64,000 nt of DNA from Erysipelotrichia bacterium (GCA_030525245.1 JAUNFB010000004.1:1-64000), one strand, 5' to 3'; counted from the first letter of the stretch, positions 33,660 to 42,582 are shown. Notes: generated by a model not told the origin, from the sequence alone. Made by a program: numbers and translations.

Positions 33660-34448
33660 ATGAGCATGTTTCAAACTGCAATGACCCTTGCTATTGCTAA
33701 CTACTTCTGGTGTTTGTTAGACAATTTCTTTGCATGGGACGCAACCTGGAGACCACTATTCTTTGGCTGGTTAACCGGATTATTATTAGGCGATATGCAT
33801 ACCGGACTTATTATGGGTGCAAAATTAGAAGCTCTTTACATGGGTATATCATCAATCGGTGGTGTACAAGCTTCAGATGCTTGCTTCGGAACTGTATTCC
33901 CGGTAACTTGGGTTATCACTCAAGGTGCTAATATGGATGCCGCATTGGCATTGGCAGTTCCTATCGGAACATTATTGGATTATGTAAACAGATTGACAAG
34001 TCCAATCGGTGTTGCTTTATTAGGTGTTTATGAAAAACAAGCCGCTGAAAACAATCAGAAAAAATATACTTTCATTCACTGGATTTATATGTTAGTTGTT
34101 GCACCTTTACCAAGAACAATCGTATTATTCTTAGTTATTTATTTAGGTGTAGGTAAGTTGGATGTATTGACCGGAAGTATGCCGGAATGGTTATTAAACG
34201 GTTTAGGCGTATCAAGCGGTATGTTGACTGCAGTCGGATTCGGTATCTTGACTTCTATGATTTGGTCACCGAAATTAGGAGTATTCTTCTTTGTTGGTTT
34301 CGCAATGGCAGAATTTATGGGTCTTCCGACAATTGCTATTGCTATCTTTGCTTTGGCAATCGCAATTTTCTACTTTATTATGGACCACAAGATTATTACA
34401 AGTGCCGGTACAAAGGTTGAAGCAAAAGATGAGGAGGATTTGTTCTAA
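33660..34448 (+). CDS. PTS mannose-family component IIC (block B)
   Basis: A 262-residue channel protein with the EIIC pattern (LGDMHTGLIMGAKLEALYMG near residues 41-60) and about seven membrane helices. The stop codon overlaps the IID start by 1 nt, so the two membrane subunits are translationally coupled. The C-terminus is an acidic tail (EAKDEEDLF). Confidence 0.94.
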   Translation: MSMFQTAMTLAIANYFWCLLDNFFAWDATWRPLFFGWLTGLLLGDMHTGLIMGAKLEALYMGISSIGGVQASDACFGTVFPVTWVITQGANMDAALALAVPIGTLLDYVNRLTSPIGVALLGVYEKQAAENNQKKYTFIHWIYMLVVAPLPRTIVLFLVIYLGVGKLDVLTGSMPEWLLNGLGVSSGMLTAVGFGILTSMIWSPKLGVFFFVGFAMAEFMGLPTIAIAIFALAIAIFYFIMDHKIITSAGTKVEAKDEEDLF

Positions 34449-35275
34449 TGGCTACTAAAAAAGAATTAACTCCAATTGAAAAGAAAAATTTAAGAGAAAT
34501 TTTCTGGAGATCAGGTCATATGTGGGCTGACTTCACAATGGTTAAAATGGAAGGTAACACATATGCTTATTCAATGTTACCGGTAATCAATGAAGTATAT
34601 GCCGGAAATGAAGAATTACAAAAAGAAGCATTTGTTCGTAATACAGAATTCTTTAATACTCATGCTGCAGCAGCAGGACTTGTATTTGGTATCTCATATG
34701 CTTTGGAAAGAGAAAGATCAAAAGATCCGGATGCATTACCTGGAGAATTCATCACTAATATTAAAACATCATTGATGGGCCCTTTGGCAGCTATCGGTGA
34801 TTCAATCTTCTTTAACTGTATTCGTGTTATTGCTGCCGGTGTAGGTATTTCATTGGCTGAACAAGGTAACCCATTAGGTGTATTTATGTTCATTCTTATC
34901 TATGGTGGCTGTTTCTTAACAACAAAATGGTTATTATTGAACTTAGGTTATACTGTTGGTACCGATGCTATCGCTAAAGTATTTAAGTCAGGTGTTATCG
35001 GTTCATTATCAGATGCAGCTTGTATCATGGGTTTAATTATGGTTGGTTCACTTGTATCAAGCATGGTTGATATCAGTACACCGCTTGTAATCCCTATGGG
35101 TGCCGGTACGGAAATGGTTGTTCAAGATATCTTTGACGGTATCATGCCTGGTATGTTGAAGCTTGTATTGGTATTTGTTATTATTGCGTTAGTTCGTAAG
35201 AAAGTTAAACCTATTGCTATTATTTTCGGTATCTTAGCATTCTCAATCTTAGGAGCAGCTGTAGGTATTTTCTAA
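34448..35275 (+). CDS. PTS mannose-family component IID (block B)
   Basis: The 275-residue EIID carries the family motif MGPLAAIGDSIFFNCIRV (about 110-127) and a hydrophobic C-terminal half. It is coupled to IIC and followed 1 nt later by the nagA-type gene, which links the transported sugar to N-acetylated amino sugars. Confidence 0.94.
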   Translation: MATKKELTPIEKKNLREIFWRSGHMWADFTMVKMEGNTYAYSMLPVINEVYAGNEELQKEAFVRNTEFFNTHAAAAGLVFGISYALERERSKDPDALPGEFITNIKTSLMGPLAAIGDSIFFNCIRVIAAGVGISLAEQGNPLGVFMFILIYGGCFLTTKWLLLNLGYTVGTDAIAKVFKSGVIGSLSDAACIMGLIMVGSLVSSMVDISTPLVIPMGAGTEMVVQDIFDGIMPGMLKLVLVFVIIALVRKKVKPIAIIFGILAFSILGAAVGIF

Positions 35276-35276
35276 T

Positions 35277-36473
35277 ATGAAATTTATTAAATCATCGTGT
35301 ATTTATTTTGAAGATGGCATAAAGTCGGGATATTTGGTTATTGACGGCAGTAAAATTGTCGGATATTTAGACGATAATGCGGAAGTTGCGGAATATGAAG
35401 ATTATGGCAATAACCGTATTATTCCGGGTATTTTTGACACACATAACCATGGAACATTCGGATATTCGTTAGATCAAACTTATAACAATGATGAGGAAAA
35501 AATCAGAGAAAATGTCCGTGGTTACTTACACGCTTTAGCTTATGAGGGTGTAACCTGCGTTTTTCCGACAACGGATGGAACAATTAAGCAGGTTGCTGAA
35601 GTGGCTAAAGAAGGAAATGGGAACGGTGCAAGAGTTTTAGGAATTCATTCCGAGGGACCTTATTTGTCACGCGTTGGCGAAAACGGTCGTCCTGAGCCGC
35701 ATCCTTCTATTGATATGCAGCATGTCGAAAGCATGTGGAATGATTCGCAGGGCTTACTTAGATTGGTGGCTATGGCTCCGGAAATACCTGATTCAGATAA
35801 AGCTGCTCAGTACTTTTTATCTAAAGGTGTGACCATGGCTTTTGCTCACAGCGATTTAAAAATGCAGGGTGCCAGAAAAGCAGTAGATGACGGTTATCGT
35901 GTGGCAACTCATACTTCTAATGTTATGGTCGGTATTCATCACCGTGATATTGGTGGCTTGGGAGTTATGCTTGATGACGATCGCGTACAATGCGAAGTAA
36001 TATGTGACGGTTTGCATAATTGTTTGGAATGGTTGCATTTGATGTTTAAAACAAAGTCACACGATAAATTTATGATGATTTCCGATTCGGTATCAATGGC
36101 CGGAGCTCCTGTAGGCAGGTATGATGTCGGTGGTGAGGTAGCAGAAAATGTTACTCCGGAAGGCTTCTTAAAAGATGATGACGGAAGGCTATGCGGCTCA
36201 ACAAAATCTGTTCTGTACGGCATCAGTAATTTGGTTGAAAAACTGCATATGCCTTTAGAGGAAGTAATTAAAATGTCAAGTTTGAATGCTTGCACATTCT
36301 ATGGCTTTGGAGACAGTAAGGGATCAATTAAAATCGGTAAAGATGCCGACTTGGTTGTAATTTCGGATGATTACAAGGCTATGGCTACTTATGTGGAAGG
36401 TAAGAAGGTATTTGATCGTAAGAGTGAAACACCTTTATACAATCCGCATCCGAAAGAAAAAAGAATTGGTTAA
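35277..36473 (+). CDS. nagA: N-acetylglucosamine-6-phosphate deacetylase (NagA type)
   Basis: This 398-residue cytosolic amidohydrolase removes acetate from an N-acetylhexosamine 6-phosphate delivered by the PTS encoded immediately upstream. Family elements visible are the HxH pair in FDTHNHGTFG, the metal-ligand Glu in HSEGPYLS, FAHSDL, THTSNVMVGIHHRD and the catalytic Asp in ISDSVSMAG. No nagB-type deaminase is nearby; instead three SIS proteins follow on the opposite strand. A second NagA-like protein is encoded at 58172, so the two probably differ in substrate (GlcNAc versus GalNAc or another epimer). Confidence 0.92.
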   Translation: MKFIKSSCIYFEDGIKSGYLVIDGSKIVGYLDDNAEVAEYEDYGNNRIIPGIFDTHNHGTFGYSLDQTYNNDEEKIRENVRGYLHALAYEGVTCVFPTTDGTIKQVAEVAKEGNGNGARVLGIHSEGPYLSRVGENGRPEPHPSIDMQHVESMWNDSQGLLRLVAMAPEIPDSDKAAQYFLSKGVTMAFAHSDLKMQGARKAVDDGYRVATHTSNVMVGIHHRDIGGLGVMLDDDRVQCEVICDGLHNCLEWLHLMFKTKSHDKFMMISDSVSMAGAPVGRYDVGGEVAENVTPEGFLKDDDGRLCGSTKSVLYGISNLVEKLHMPLEEVIKMSSLNACTFYGFGDSKGSIKIGKDADLVVISDDYKAMATYVEGKKVFDRKSETPLYNPHPKEKRIG

Positions 36474-36477
36474 TTTT

Positions 36478-36513
36478 AAAGGAAGTACTTGAATTACAGT
36501 ACTTCCTTTTTTT
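36478..36513 (+). terminator. Terminator of the block B PTS-nagA operon
   Basis: 12-bp stem AAAGGAAGTACT / AGTACTTCCTTT followed by seven T. Confidence 0.92.
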
Positions 36514-36524
36514 GATTGAGGCAT

Positions 36525-36553
36525 GTAAAAAACCGATTGAGCATCGGTTTTTA
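36525..36553 (-). terminator. Terminator of the SIS operon
   Basis: Stem AAAACCGAT/ATCGGTTTT, loop TGAGC, with A/T-runs; it lies just after the stop of the last minus-strand SIS gene. Confidence 0.85.
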
Positions 36554-36558
36554 TTGGT

Positions 36559-37278
36559 TTAGAAATGTTTTACGCGACCTTCAAAGTGTTTATAAATAGC
36601 ATCATTATCAAATCCGTCAACATTTTGTGATTGGAATACATACGGCTTTTTACCGTGAGACACAACTAATTTAATGGCTTCAGAAACAATAGTATTCATT
36701 AAAGTCATTGTCACTATAGAACTGGCCGGACCGGTTTTAATACCATTGATATCTAGGGTGGCATCGCCGCTCGGTAGGCAACTATCGATTACGCAATCAA
36801 CGCATTCGAATAGTCTTTTACCGCTTGGATGACGGCTGGTTGCGTTTTTTGACTGTTGTACATTGGTTAAAGCAACACAATAAATACCTTCTTTTTGGCA
36901 ACGCATAGCCATTTCGATCGGTACGGCATTTCTTCCGGAATTGGAAGTGATCAACATGATATCACCTTTTTCAATTTTATAACTATCAAAAATGATGTCG
37001 GCTAATCCGCTTAATTTTTCTAAGGCGCAGCTTCTTTGAGCTCCGTTGGATGTCAACACATCCGGATCTAGTATTGCATTTACATTGCCTAAACCGCCGG
37101 CTCTGGCAAATAATTCTATCCCTAACATATGAGAATGGCCCGTTCCGAAAGTATGGATTACTTTATCGTTTTCGATGTTTTCGGCAAATTTCTGTGCTAA
37201 AAGTTTTATAGTATCGGCATTTTTATCGATTGCTTGTTGAATGCAAGCGATAATTTTTCCTTCATATTCAAAATTCAT
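36559..37278 (-). CDS. SIS-domain (UPF0309-like) phosphosugar protein 3
   Basis: A 239-residue single SIS domain. The sugar-phosphate site motifs are intact: HTFGTGHSHMLG (about 41-52), ITSNSGRNAVPIEMA and RHPSGKRL. UPF0309 proteins often lie beside PTS and NagA genes, but no reaction is proven for most; isomerisation of an amino-sugar phosphate is the usual suggestion. Last of three tandem paralogues, 2 nt after the middle one. Of the three it is closest to the family consensus. Confidence 0.85.
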   Translation of the reverse strand: MNFEYEGKIIACIQQAIDKNADTIKLLAQKFAENIENDKVIHTFGTGHSHMLGIELFARAGGLGNVNAILDPDVLTSNGAQRSCALEKLSGLADIIFDSYKIEKGDIMLITSNSGRNAVPIEMAMRCQKEGIYCVALTNVQQSKNATSRHPSGKRLFECVDCVIDSCLPSGDATLDINGIKTGPASSIVTMTLMNTIVSEAIKLVVSHGKKPYVFQSQNVDGFDNDAIYKHFEGRVKHF

Positions 37279-37280
37279 TA

Positions 37281-38009
37281 TTAGATCCTCCCTTTATATT
37301 TGTCTTTAAGATTTTTATCGTGATTTTCATCACAGTTTAATACCGGTGGTACATAGTTGTGCTGTTGTAAAATTTCAATGGTTCTTGCTGATGCCGATTG
37401 CATAATAGCGTTGTTACAAATTGAAGATACAGCTGTTACTTTTTCTATGTCGTCAGTTTCTAACAGGGCATCACCGTGTGGACCGCAATTATCTAAAACA
37501 ATATCACCCAACATATAGAGCTTTTTACCGCTTGGATGACGTGAGTTTTCGGCTAAAGTGTGCTTCATGGAAGTTATTACAATTACTTTATGTCCGTGTT
37601 CTTTTGCGGAAGCGGCGAAGTCGATACCGATACCGTTAATTCCGGAATTGGAAAGAACAAAGAAGATGTCATTTGGCTTAATGTTATAAAGGTTGTAAAT
37701 AAATTGAGCAACACCCGGTTTTCTTTCAAATACATTTGTATGATCCGTGAATTCTTCAAAAGAGACTTTCCGGAAGATTACACAGTCGGCAGGTTCACAG
37801 ATATGAATAGGAACCAAAGAACCGATTCTGCCTGCTAAGTCAATGGCACATCCGGTTGAATGTCCTGAACCGAAGACATGAATAACACCGCCTTTTTCAA
37901 TGCATTCTGCCATTGTTTGGGCTGCTGCTTCAATATTATCCTTTTGGCTCTCATAAAGGTAATTCAACAGTTTTTCTGTTTCGTTTTTAAAGATTAAAGA
38001 GTTGACCAT
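37281..38009 (-). CDS. SIS-domain (UPF0309-like) phosphosugar protein 2
   Basis: The 242-residue middle paralogue keeps the Gly-rich HVFGSGHSTGCA (about 40-51), VLSNSGINGIG and SRHPSGKKL motifs and has several extra cysteines. Its start touches the stop of paralogue 1 (shared base at 38009), so translation is coupled. It may form homo- or hetero-oligomers with its neighbours, since SIS proteins work as dimers or tetramers with sites shared between subunits. Confidence 0.85.
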   Translation of the reverse strand: MVNSLIFKNETEKLLNYLYESQKDNIEAAAQTMAECIEKGGVIHVFGSGHSTGCAIDLAGRIGSLVPIHICEPADCVIFRKVSFEEFTDHTNVFERKPGVAQFIYNLYNIKPNDIFFVLSNSGINGIGIDFAASAKEHGHKVIVITSMKHTLAENSRHPSGKKLYMLGDIVLDNCGPHGDALLETDDIEKVTAVSSICNNAIMQSASARTIEILQQHNYVPPVLNCDENHDKNLKDKYKGRI

Positions 38010-38731
38010 TATCTGATTCTCCTTTCGTACGGATCGGTAAGTGCATTGTTATGAATATCGGCTTGATTGATATTAGCTGAAAGTAATACCGGTGCTTTAC
38101 CGAATTTATTAACATAATAACGATAAATTTCGGCATGAATCATTTGAGCTAATATGTTGGCAACAGTTGTGCCGGTTTGACAACACTTCACACCGTTGAT
38201 ATTTAAAGCCAAATCCGGATCGGCACTGTCAATGTCTAAATACATGTCAGCATAATCTAAGAGTTTTCCGTTGTTTTTATCGTAAGATTGTTTGTTGACA
38301 ACAGCAATGATTTTTTGACCTCTCTCTTTTGCTTTTTTAGCTAATTCGATGATTAGCGGCTCATTGCCGCTTTGGGAGATCAGACAATACATATCGCGGT
38401 TGTCGAGTTGATACATCTCTTCCATTTTGTCGATAAGACTTGCATCTTGATAGGCTTTTTTGGTAACATAGACATCTTCCTTGGTAATGATATTGTGCAT
38501 TAAAAGATGATTAAGTGAGTAATTGTGGAAGTAGGCGATACCGCCGGCACGGTAATTTAATTCGTTGCAGAATTCGATTCCTTGCTCGGTACCGAACAAT
38601 TGGATAACTCCTCCTTGTTCCATACATTCTGCCATCATGTTTGCAGCTTTGACAACATTATGCTTTTGGCTGTCGTAAACTCTGTCAATATTTGCGATTA
38701 ATGTATCGAAATATTCTTTGATTACATTCAT
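38009..38731 (-). CDS. SIS-domain paralogue 1 with degenerate sugar-binding motifs
   Basis: The 240-residue first gene of the SIS operon is clearly related in length and in its start (VYDSQKHNVVKAANMMAECMEQGG), but where the other two read GTGHS or GSGHS it has GTEQG, and the RHPSGK loop is missing. The SNSG-like turn is kept as SQSGNEP. It may bind a different ligand, or be a regulatory subunit of a hetero-oligomer. A ribosome site (GGAGAAT) and an upstream promoter with a palindrome are visible. Confidence 0.8.
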   Translation of the reverse strand: MNVIKEYFDTLIANIDRVYDSQKHNVVKAANMMAECMEQGGVIQLFGTEQGIEFCNELNYRAGGIAYFHNYSLNHLLMHNIITKEDVYVTKKAYQDASLIDKMEEMYQLDNRDMYCLISQSGNEPLIIELAKKAKERGQKIIAVVNKQSYDKNNGKLLDYADMYLDIDSADPDLALNINGVKCCQTGTTVANILAQMIHAEIYRYYVNKFGKAPVLLSANINQADIHNNALTDPYERRIR

Positions 38732-38787
38732 TTCATATTCTCCTTTCCGATGGAATGTGCCTTGGTGATAAGGCTTACAGATATTGT

Positions 38788-38821
38788 CGATTTCATTATA
38801 TCATTTTATTTGATGATGAAA
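38788..38821 (-). promoter_or_regulatory. Promoter and inverted repeat of the SIS operon
   Basis: On the minus strand a consensus -10 TATAAT (38795-38800) is surrounded by an imperfect inverted repeat, TTTCATTAT...ATGATGAAA (38791-38821), and overlaps TGAAATCG (38788-38795), an 8-mer also present in the promoter of the block B PTS operon. Probably an operator; the regulator is unknown. Confidence 0.45.
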
Positions 38822-38840
38822 TATATCTTTTTATTAATTT

Positions 38841-38866
38841 AAAAAATCTCTGAAAAGTCAGAGATT
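38841..38866 (-). terminator. Terminator after the small membrane protein gene
   Basis: AATCTCTGA-AAAG-TCAGAGATT stem, followed on the minus strand by six T. Confidence 0.88.
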
Positions 38867-38875
38867 CGGTTGCTT

Positions 38876-39481
38876 TTATTTCTTATCTTGTTCTTTTAAT
38901 ACCTCTTTGTATGTTTGCAGAATCAAACCGTGATTATAGTAACAATGCAGATAATTGATTTTCAAATTATTTTCGTACTTTTGCACAAGCGGTGCTAGAG
39001 AAGGTGTCATTTGAATCATTATGGTTGGAATAATAAATATTTCATCCGGTTTAATCGGATCGTAGGTAACATAGACATTGCCTTGCGGAATTTTTGTTTG
39101 TTGGATCGAAAACTTTTCGATACATTTAGTTGTGAAACAGTTTAAATTTCGATCGTAAACTTTGATTTCTAATTTCCACAGTACTTGTTTGAAAAAACGA
39201 CTGTCACGGATAGAGCGTTCTACCTGACCGGAAGTGATGCAAGCAAGTGCTATTTGATTGTTGCGGACTTTCTTTTCTACAATTCTTTGCGCAGCGTGTA
39301 AATCATAATCGACATAAAGGAAGGTAACAATTATAGAAATTATAAAATAAATAATGCATATCGTATAAATTTTTTCACCTAATGTGTCACGATATAAAAT
39401 CAGACCGATAATAAAGCATAATGTGAAAACAATTATTATGGCTAAGAATGCGGTAGCTTTTTTAAAGATTTTTAGTTGCAT
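38876..39481 (-). CDS. Hypothetical protein, two membrane helices plus a cytosolic or external beta-rich domain
   Basis: The 201-residue protein starts with two transmembrane segments (about 10-30 and 38-57) followed by a hydrophilic domain with alternating hydrophobic strands (LWKLEIKVYDRNLNCF, GNVYVTYDPIKPDEIFI). The layout resembles DUF3592-like proteins, but the match is weak and I do not assign a family. It is transcribed alone between the SIS operon and the third PTS. Confidence 0.6.
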   Translation of the reverse strand: MQLKIFKKATAFLAIIIVFTLCFIIGLILYRDTLGEKIYTICIIYFIISIIVTFLYVDYDLHAAQRIVEKKVRNNQIALACITSGQVERSIRDSRFFKQVLWKLEIKVYDRNLNCFTTKCIEKFSIQQTKIPQGNVYVTYDPIKPDEIFIIPTIMIQMTPSLAPLVQKYENNLKINYLHCYYNHGLILQTYKEVLKEQDKK

Positions 39482-39571
39482 AGTTAATACCTCTTCTGTA
39501 ATTAATTATAACTTATAATAGTCGAATAAGACAAATTTTGTAAAAAAGTCAAAAAAATATGTGAAATTGTG

Positions 39572-39610
39572 TTGGAAGCGCTTGCGCATTTGGCAAAAAT
39601 AGTATATATT
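39572..39610 (+). promoter_or_regulatory. cre/LacI-type operator and promoter of the third PTS
   Basis: TTGGAAGCGCTTGCGC (39572-39587) contains the palindromic core AAGCGCTT and matches the CcpA cre pattern at most positions. It overlaps a -35 (TTGCGC 39583-39588), spaced 16 bp from -10 TATATT (39605-39610). A protein bound there would repress. CcpA is the likely ligand; a LacI-family specific repressor encoded elsewhere is possible. Confidence 0.7.
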
Positions 39611-39633
39611 AATGTCAAGGGAGGTTCATTTAT

Positions 39634-40368
39634 ATGAGCAATGTATTATTAGGTATAATATTAGGTCTTTGGTCTGGTATATCTATGTGTTTGAATTTAT
39701 CTGGACTTGGAGTTCGTACTCCGATTATCACAGGTTTATTAACAGGTTTATGTATCGGAGATATAGGGACTGGTTTACAAGTTGGATCTGTTATGTTAGT
39801 TAACAGTATCGGTTTCTACACTTTCGGTGGTGCAACAATTCCTGATTATATCACTGGATCAATTTTCGGAACAATCGTAGGAAGCAGATCTGCTAACGTT
39901 GAATCAGGTATCGTTGTAGCTCAAGGTATCGCTTTGTTGATGACTCAAATGGACGTATTAGGACGTTCTTCAACTACTGTATTCCAACATTTAGGAGATA
40001 AAGCTTTAGCTGAAAATAATATCGGTAAGTTTGAAACTTATACTTTATTAGGAACATTACCTTGGATTTTATCAAGAGCAATTCCTGTATTCTTAGGCAT
40101 TATCTTAATTGACAATATCGTTGTCTTAACAGATTTCGCTAACTCAGTAGACTGGATCCGCAAAGGATTAGCATGTGTTGGTGGTGCTTTACCGGCAGTA
40201 GGTTTTGCATTATTGTTATCTTATATGGATTTAAAGAAGATGTGGCCATTCTTCATCGTTGGTTTCTTACTCTATTCATATGCAAATATGGGAACATTAC
40301 CTTTAGCTCTTGTAGGTTTAGTTGCCGCAAACTTTGTTCTTAAACAACAAGAAGGAGGTGCACAATAA
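39634..40368 (+). CDS. PTS mannose-family component IIC (third system)
   Basis: A 244-residue EIIC with the conserved ITGLLTGLCIGDIGTGLQVG region (about 32-51) and about seven helices. It is the first gene of an IIC-IID-IIB operon; the stop overlaps the IID start by 1 nt. It has a cre-like operator upstream and AAGGGAGG as the ribosome site. Confidence 0.94.
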   Translation: MSNVLLGIILGLWSGISMCLNLSGLGVRTPIITGLLTGLCIGDIGTGLQVGSVMLVNSIGFYTFGGATIPDYITGSIFGTIVGSRSANVESGIVVAQGIALLMTQMDVLGRSSTTVFQHLGDKALAENNIGKFETYTLLGTLPWILSRAIPVFLGIILIDNIVVLTDFANSVDWIRKGLACVGGALPAVGFALLLSYMDLKKMWPFFIVGFLLYSYANMGTLPLALVGLVAANFVLKQQEGGAQ

Positions 40369-41192
40369 TGTCTGCTACTAACGCTAAATTAAGTCAAAAG
40401 GCTCTTAAGAGTGCAATCAATCGTCATAACTGGGCATTACAATGGTGCTGGAACTATGAAAAGATGCAAGCAGCAGGTTATGCATATGCAATGGTTCCTG
40501 TAATTAAAGAATTATATTCTGATAACGAAGAACGTTGCCGTCATTTGGAAAGACATATGCAATTCTATAACACTCACCCGGGTGCAAGTGCATTGATTCT
40601 CGGTGCTGACATTGCTTTGGAAGAAGCATATCAATATGAAACAGGCGACAGTTTGAAAGTCGCTTTGATGGGACCTTTAGCAGGTATCGGTGATACAATC
40701 CAAGCTGTATTGGTTACTCCACCGTTCAATATTATTGCTGCAGGTTTAGCAAATGAAGGAAATGCAATTGGTGCAATCTTGGCTTCTACATTACCTTTAT
40801 TAGTATTATTCCTCATCCGTTGGCCTTTGTTCAATTACGGATATAAACAAGGTGTTAACGTTATTAATGATGTACAAGGTGCAGGTAAACTTGATAAATT
40901 ACAAGTTGGTGCCAGCGTATTAGGCGTTACCGTAATGGGTGGATTTATTCCGAGCATGATCGGTAAGAAGTTAGTTGTTAAATTAGGTAAAGACTTAACA
41001 ATTGGTGAAAATACTGTTGCTGCTAAGACTTTACAACAGGTATTGGATGCAATTTTCCCGAACATCGTACCATTACTATTAACATTCGCTTGCTACTGGT
41101 TAATTAAATCAAAGAAAAAATCACCGTTATTTGTTATCATGACATTGTTCGTTGTGACATTCATTTTAGGTGCATTAGGCTGGATGGCATAA
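40368..41192 (+). CDS. PTS mannose-family component IID (third system)
   Basis: The 274-residue EIID has the motif MGPLAGIGDTIQAVLV (about 100-115) and a hydrophobic C-terminal half. It begins inside the IIC stop codon, with AGGAGG in the end of IIC, and is followed 3 nt later by IIB. Confidence 0.94.
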   Translation: MSATNAKLSQKALKSAINRHNWALQWCWNYEKMQAAGYAYAMVPVIKELYSDNEERCRHLERHMQFYNTHPGASALILGADIALEEAYQYETGDSLKVALMGPLAGIGDTIQAVLVTPPFNIIAAGLANEGNAIGAILASTLPLLVLFLIRWPLFNYGYKQGVNVINDVQGAGKLDKLQVGASVLGVTVMGGFIPSMIGKKLVVKLGKDLTIGENTVAAKTLQQVLDAIFPNIVPLLLTFACYWLIKSKKKSPLFVIMTLFVVTFILGALGWMA

Positions 41193-41195
41193 TCT

Positions 41196-41681
41196 ATGAT
41201 CACTCATTTAAGGATAGATAATCGGCTTATTCACGGACAGGTCGCTGTAACCTGGATGAATAATATCGGTGCCGATAAAATTATTGTTTGCAATGATAAA
41301 GTAGCTGCCGATCCAATTCAAAAAATTGCGTTACCAATGGCTGCACGCGGAAATACTGTTTTGGTGTATACGATTGATGAAACTATCCGATACGCTAAGG
41401 AACATCCTGATGAAACAATGTTTGTCATTTGCAAGTTCCCTAGTGATGCTTTAGCAGTCATCAAATCAGGAGTAGAAGTTAAACGCGTTAATGTTGGAAA
41501 TGCAGCTCCGATTGTTGGGACTAAATATGTAATGGTTACAAAATCAATTGCTGTTACTGAAGATGATGCTAAAATCTATCGAGAAATTGCCGATTTACGT
41601 GGCGGTGAATTAACAAGTCAATTAACCACGCAGAACGGTGTTGAAAATTTCTTGGATATGTTAACTAAAAACGGTTTATAA
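41196..41681 (+). CDS. PTS mannose-family component IIB (third system)
   Basis: The 161-residue IIB has its phosphorylation site His13 in DNRLIHGQVAVTW. It ends the operon; a terminator follows. There is no IIA gene in this cluster, so phosphate must come from a IIA encoded elsewhere, with the block B IIA (32720) the nearest candidate. Confidence 0.94.
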   Translation: MITHLRIDNRLIHGQVAVTWMNNIGADKIIVCNDKVAADPIQKIALPMAARGNTVLVYTIDETIRYAKEHPDETMFVICKFPSDALAVIKSGVEVKRVNVGNAAPIVGTKYVMVTKSIAVTEDDAKIYREIADLRGGELTSQLTTQNGVENFLDMLTKNGL

Positions 41682-41705
41682 ACACATAAACAGTTGATAA
41701 TAAAA

Positions 41706-41737
41706 GGATGCCCTTTCTCAAAAGGGTGTCTTTTTTT
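41706..41737 (+). terminator. Terminator of the third PTS operon
   Basis: Ten-base-pair stem including two G-T pairs (GATGCCCTTT with AAAGGGTGTC), loop CTCA, then seven T. Confidence 0.9.
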
Positions 41738-41740
41738 GTC

Positions 41741-42020
41741 AGCAAATGTTGATATTTATATCATACCGTTAAGTCTTCCAAACGAAATGACTTAATAAAA
41801 TTGACACAACGATTATCTTCTAAATTTTAATTCCATTAGGCAGCTTCAGACATAAAGGTGAATTTCTTGGACGATAATCGAACTGTCAAATGTTGTTACA
41901 CTTGAAAAAGAATACTTGTCTCAATGATTGAAAAGGATAATATAGAATTTGGTCATTCTATTGTTATCGGATATATGTAATGAGGAATACATATTTGTTA
42001 AACATATGGGTTTATCCGTT
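41741..42020. other. Gene-free stretch, possibly an eroded coding sequence
   Basis: No intact gene or RNA is recognised in about 280 bp. On the plus strand two short coding-like stretches appear in shifting frames, near 41840 (AASDIKVNFLDDNRTVKC) and near 41905-41978 (RILVSMIEKDNIEFGHSI), interrupted by stops. They may be remains of a lost gene; I cannot match them to a family. Confidence 0.25.
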
Positions 42021-42054
42021 AAAAAAAAGAATCCTTTCAAAAGTGAAGGGATTC
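42021..42054 (-). terminator. Terminator downstream of the small membrane protein gene
   Basis: GAATCCTTTCA-AAAG-TGAAGGGATTC stem (one G-T pair) followed on the minus strand by a run of eight T. Confidence 0.85.
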
Positions 42055-42114
42055 ATCGTTTCCATTTTAATAAAGGAATATTATAAAAATTTTTAATTTG
42101 TTAGAATTAAATAT

Positions 42115-42579
42115 TTATTTAACTTTATCATTAAGTATTGCCAAGGCGTAAGGATAAACCGTTTTCTTCTCACCGTTGTATAATTCGACAGTTACTTTAG
42201 ATAAAGGCAATGAACTCTTTCGATAACATCTTTTAATGTTATTATATTGAATTTGTTTACCATCTATTATACAACGACTATCGTTATAGTAGAAAATCAT
42301 AAATTTTCGGTTATATACAGTTTCACAAATGCATTCGACGAATATTCCTATAGATACGACAGTTAAAGCATAATTATCTTCTTTTATGCCGATGTATAGG
42401 CAAAACAGAGAAAATACTGCCAAAATTACTATTAATCCGAAATAATGAGAAAACATCGGTAATTGTTGATATTGATTCAATTTTATAGTGCTCAATAATT
42501 CGTTTTGTTTTTTGTAACGATAAATAGTATAAATAATCGCGACTAAGCTGATAAATAATCCTAAAATATATTTGTTCAT
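42115..42579 (-). CDS. Hypothetical small membrane protein
   Basis: The 154-residue protein has an N-terminal transmembrane helix (1-18), two more hydrophobic segments (about 45-65 and 70-85) and a C-terminal basic, strand-rich domain of about 60 residues (RKFMIFYYNDSRCIIDGKQI) that could be PH-like. I do not recognise a named family. It is a single-gene unit with a terminator and a GGAG ribosome site just before the ATG. Confidence 0.55.
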   Translation of the reverse strand: MNKYILGLFISLVAIIYTIYRYKKQNELLSTIKLNQYQQLPMFSHYFGLIVILAVFSLFCLYIGIKEDNYALTVVSIGIFVECICETVYNRKFMIFYYNDSRCIIDGKQIQYNNIKRCYRKSSLPLSKVTVELYNGEKKTVYPYALAILNDKVK

Positions 42580-42582
42580 ACA

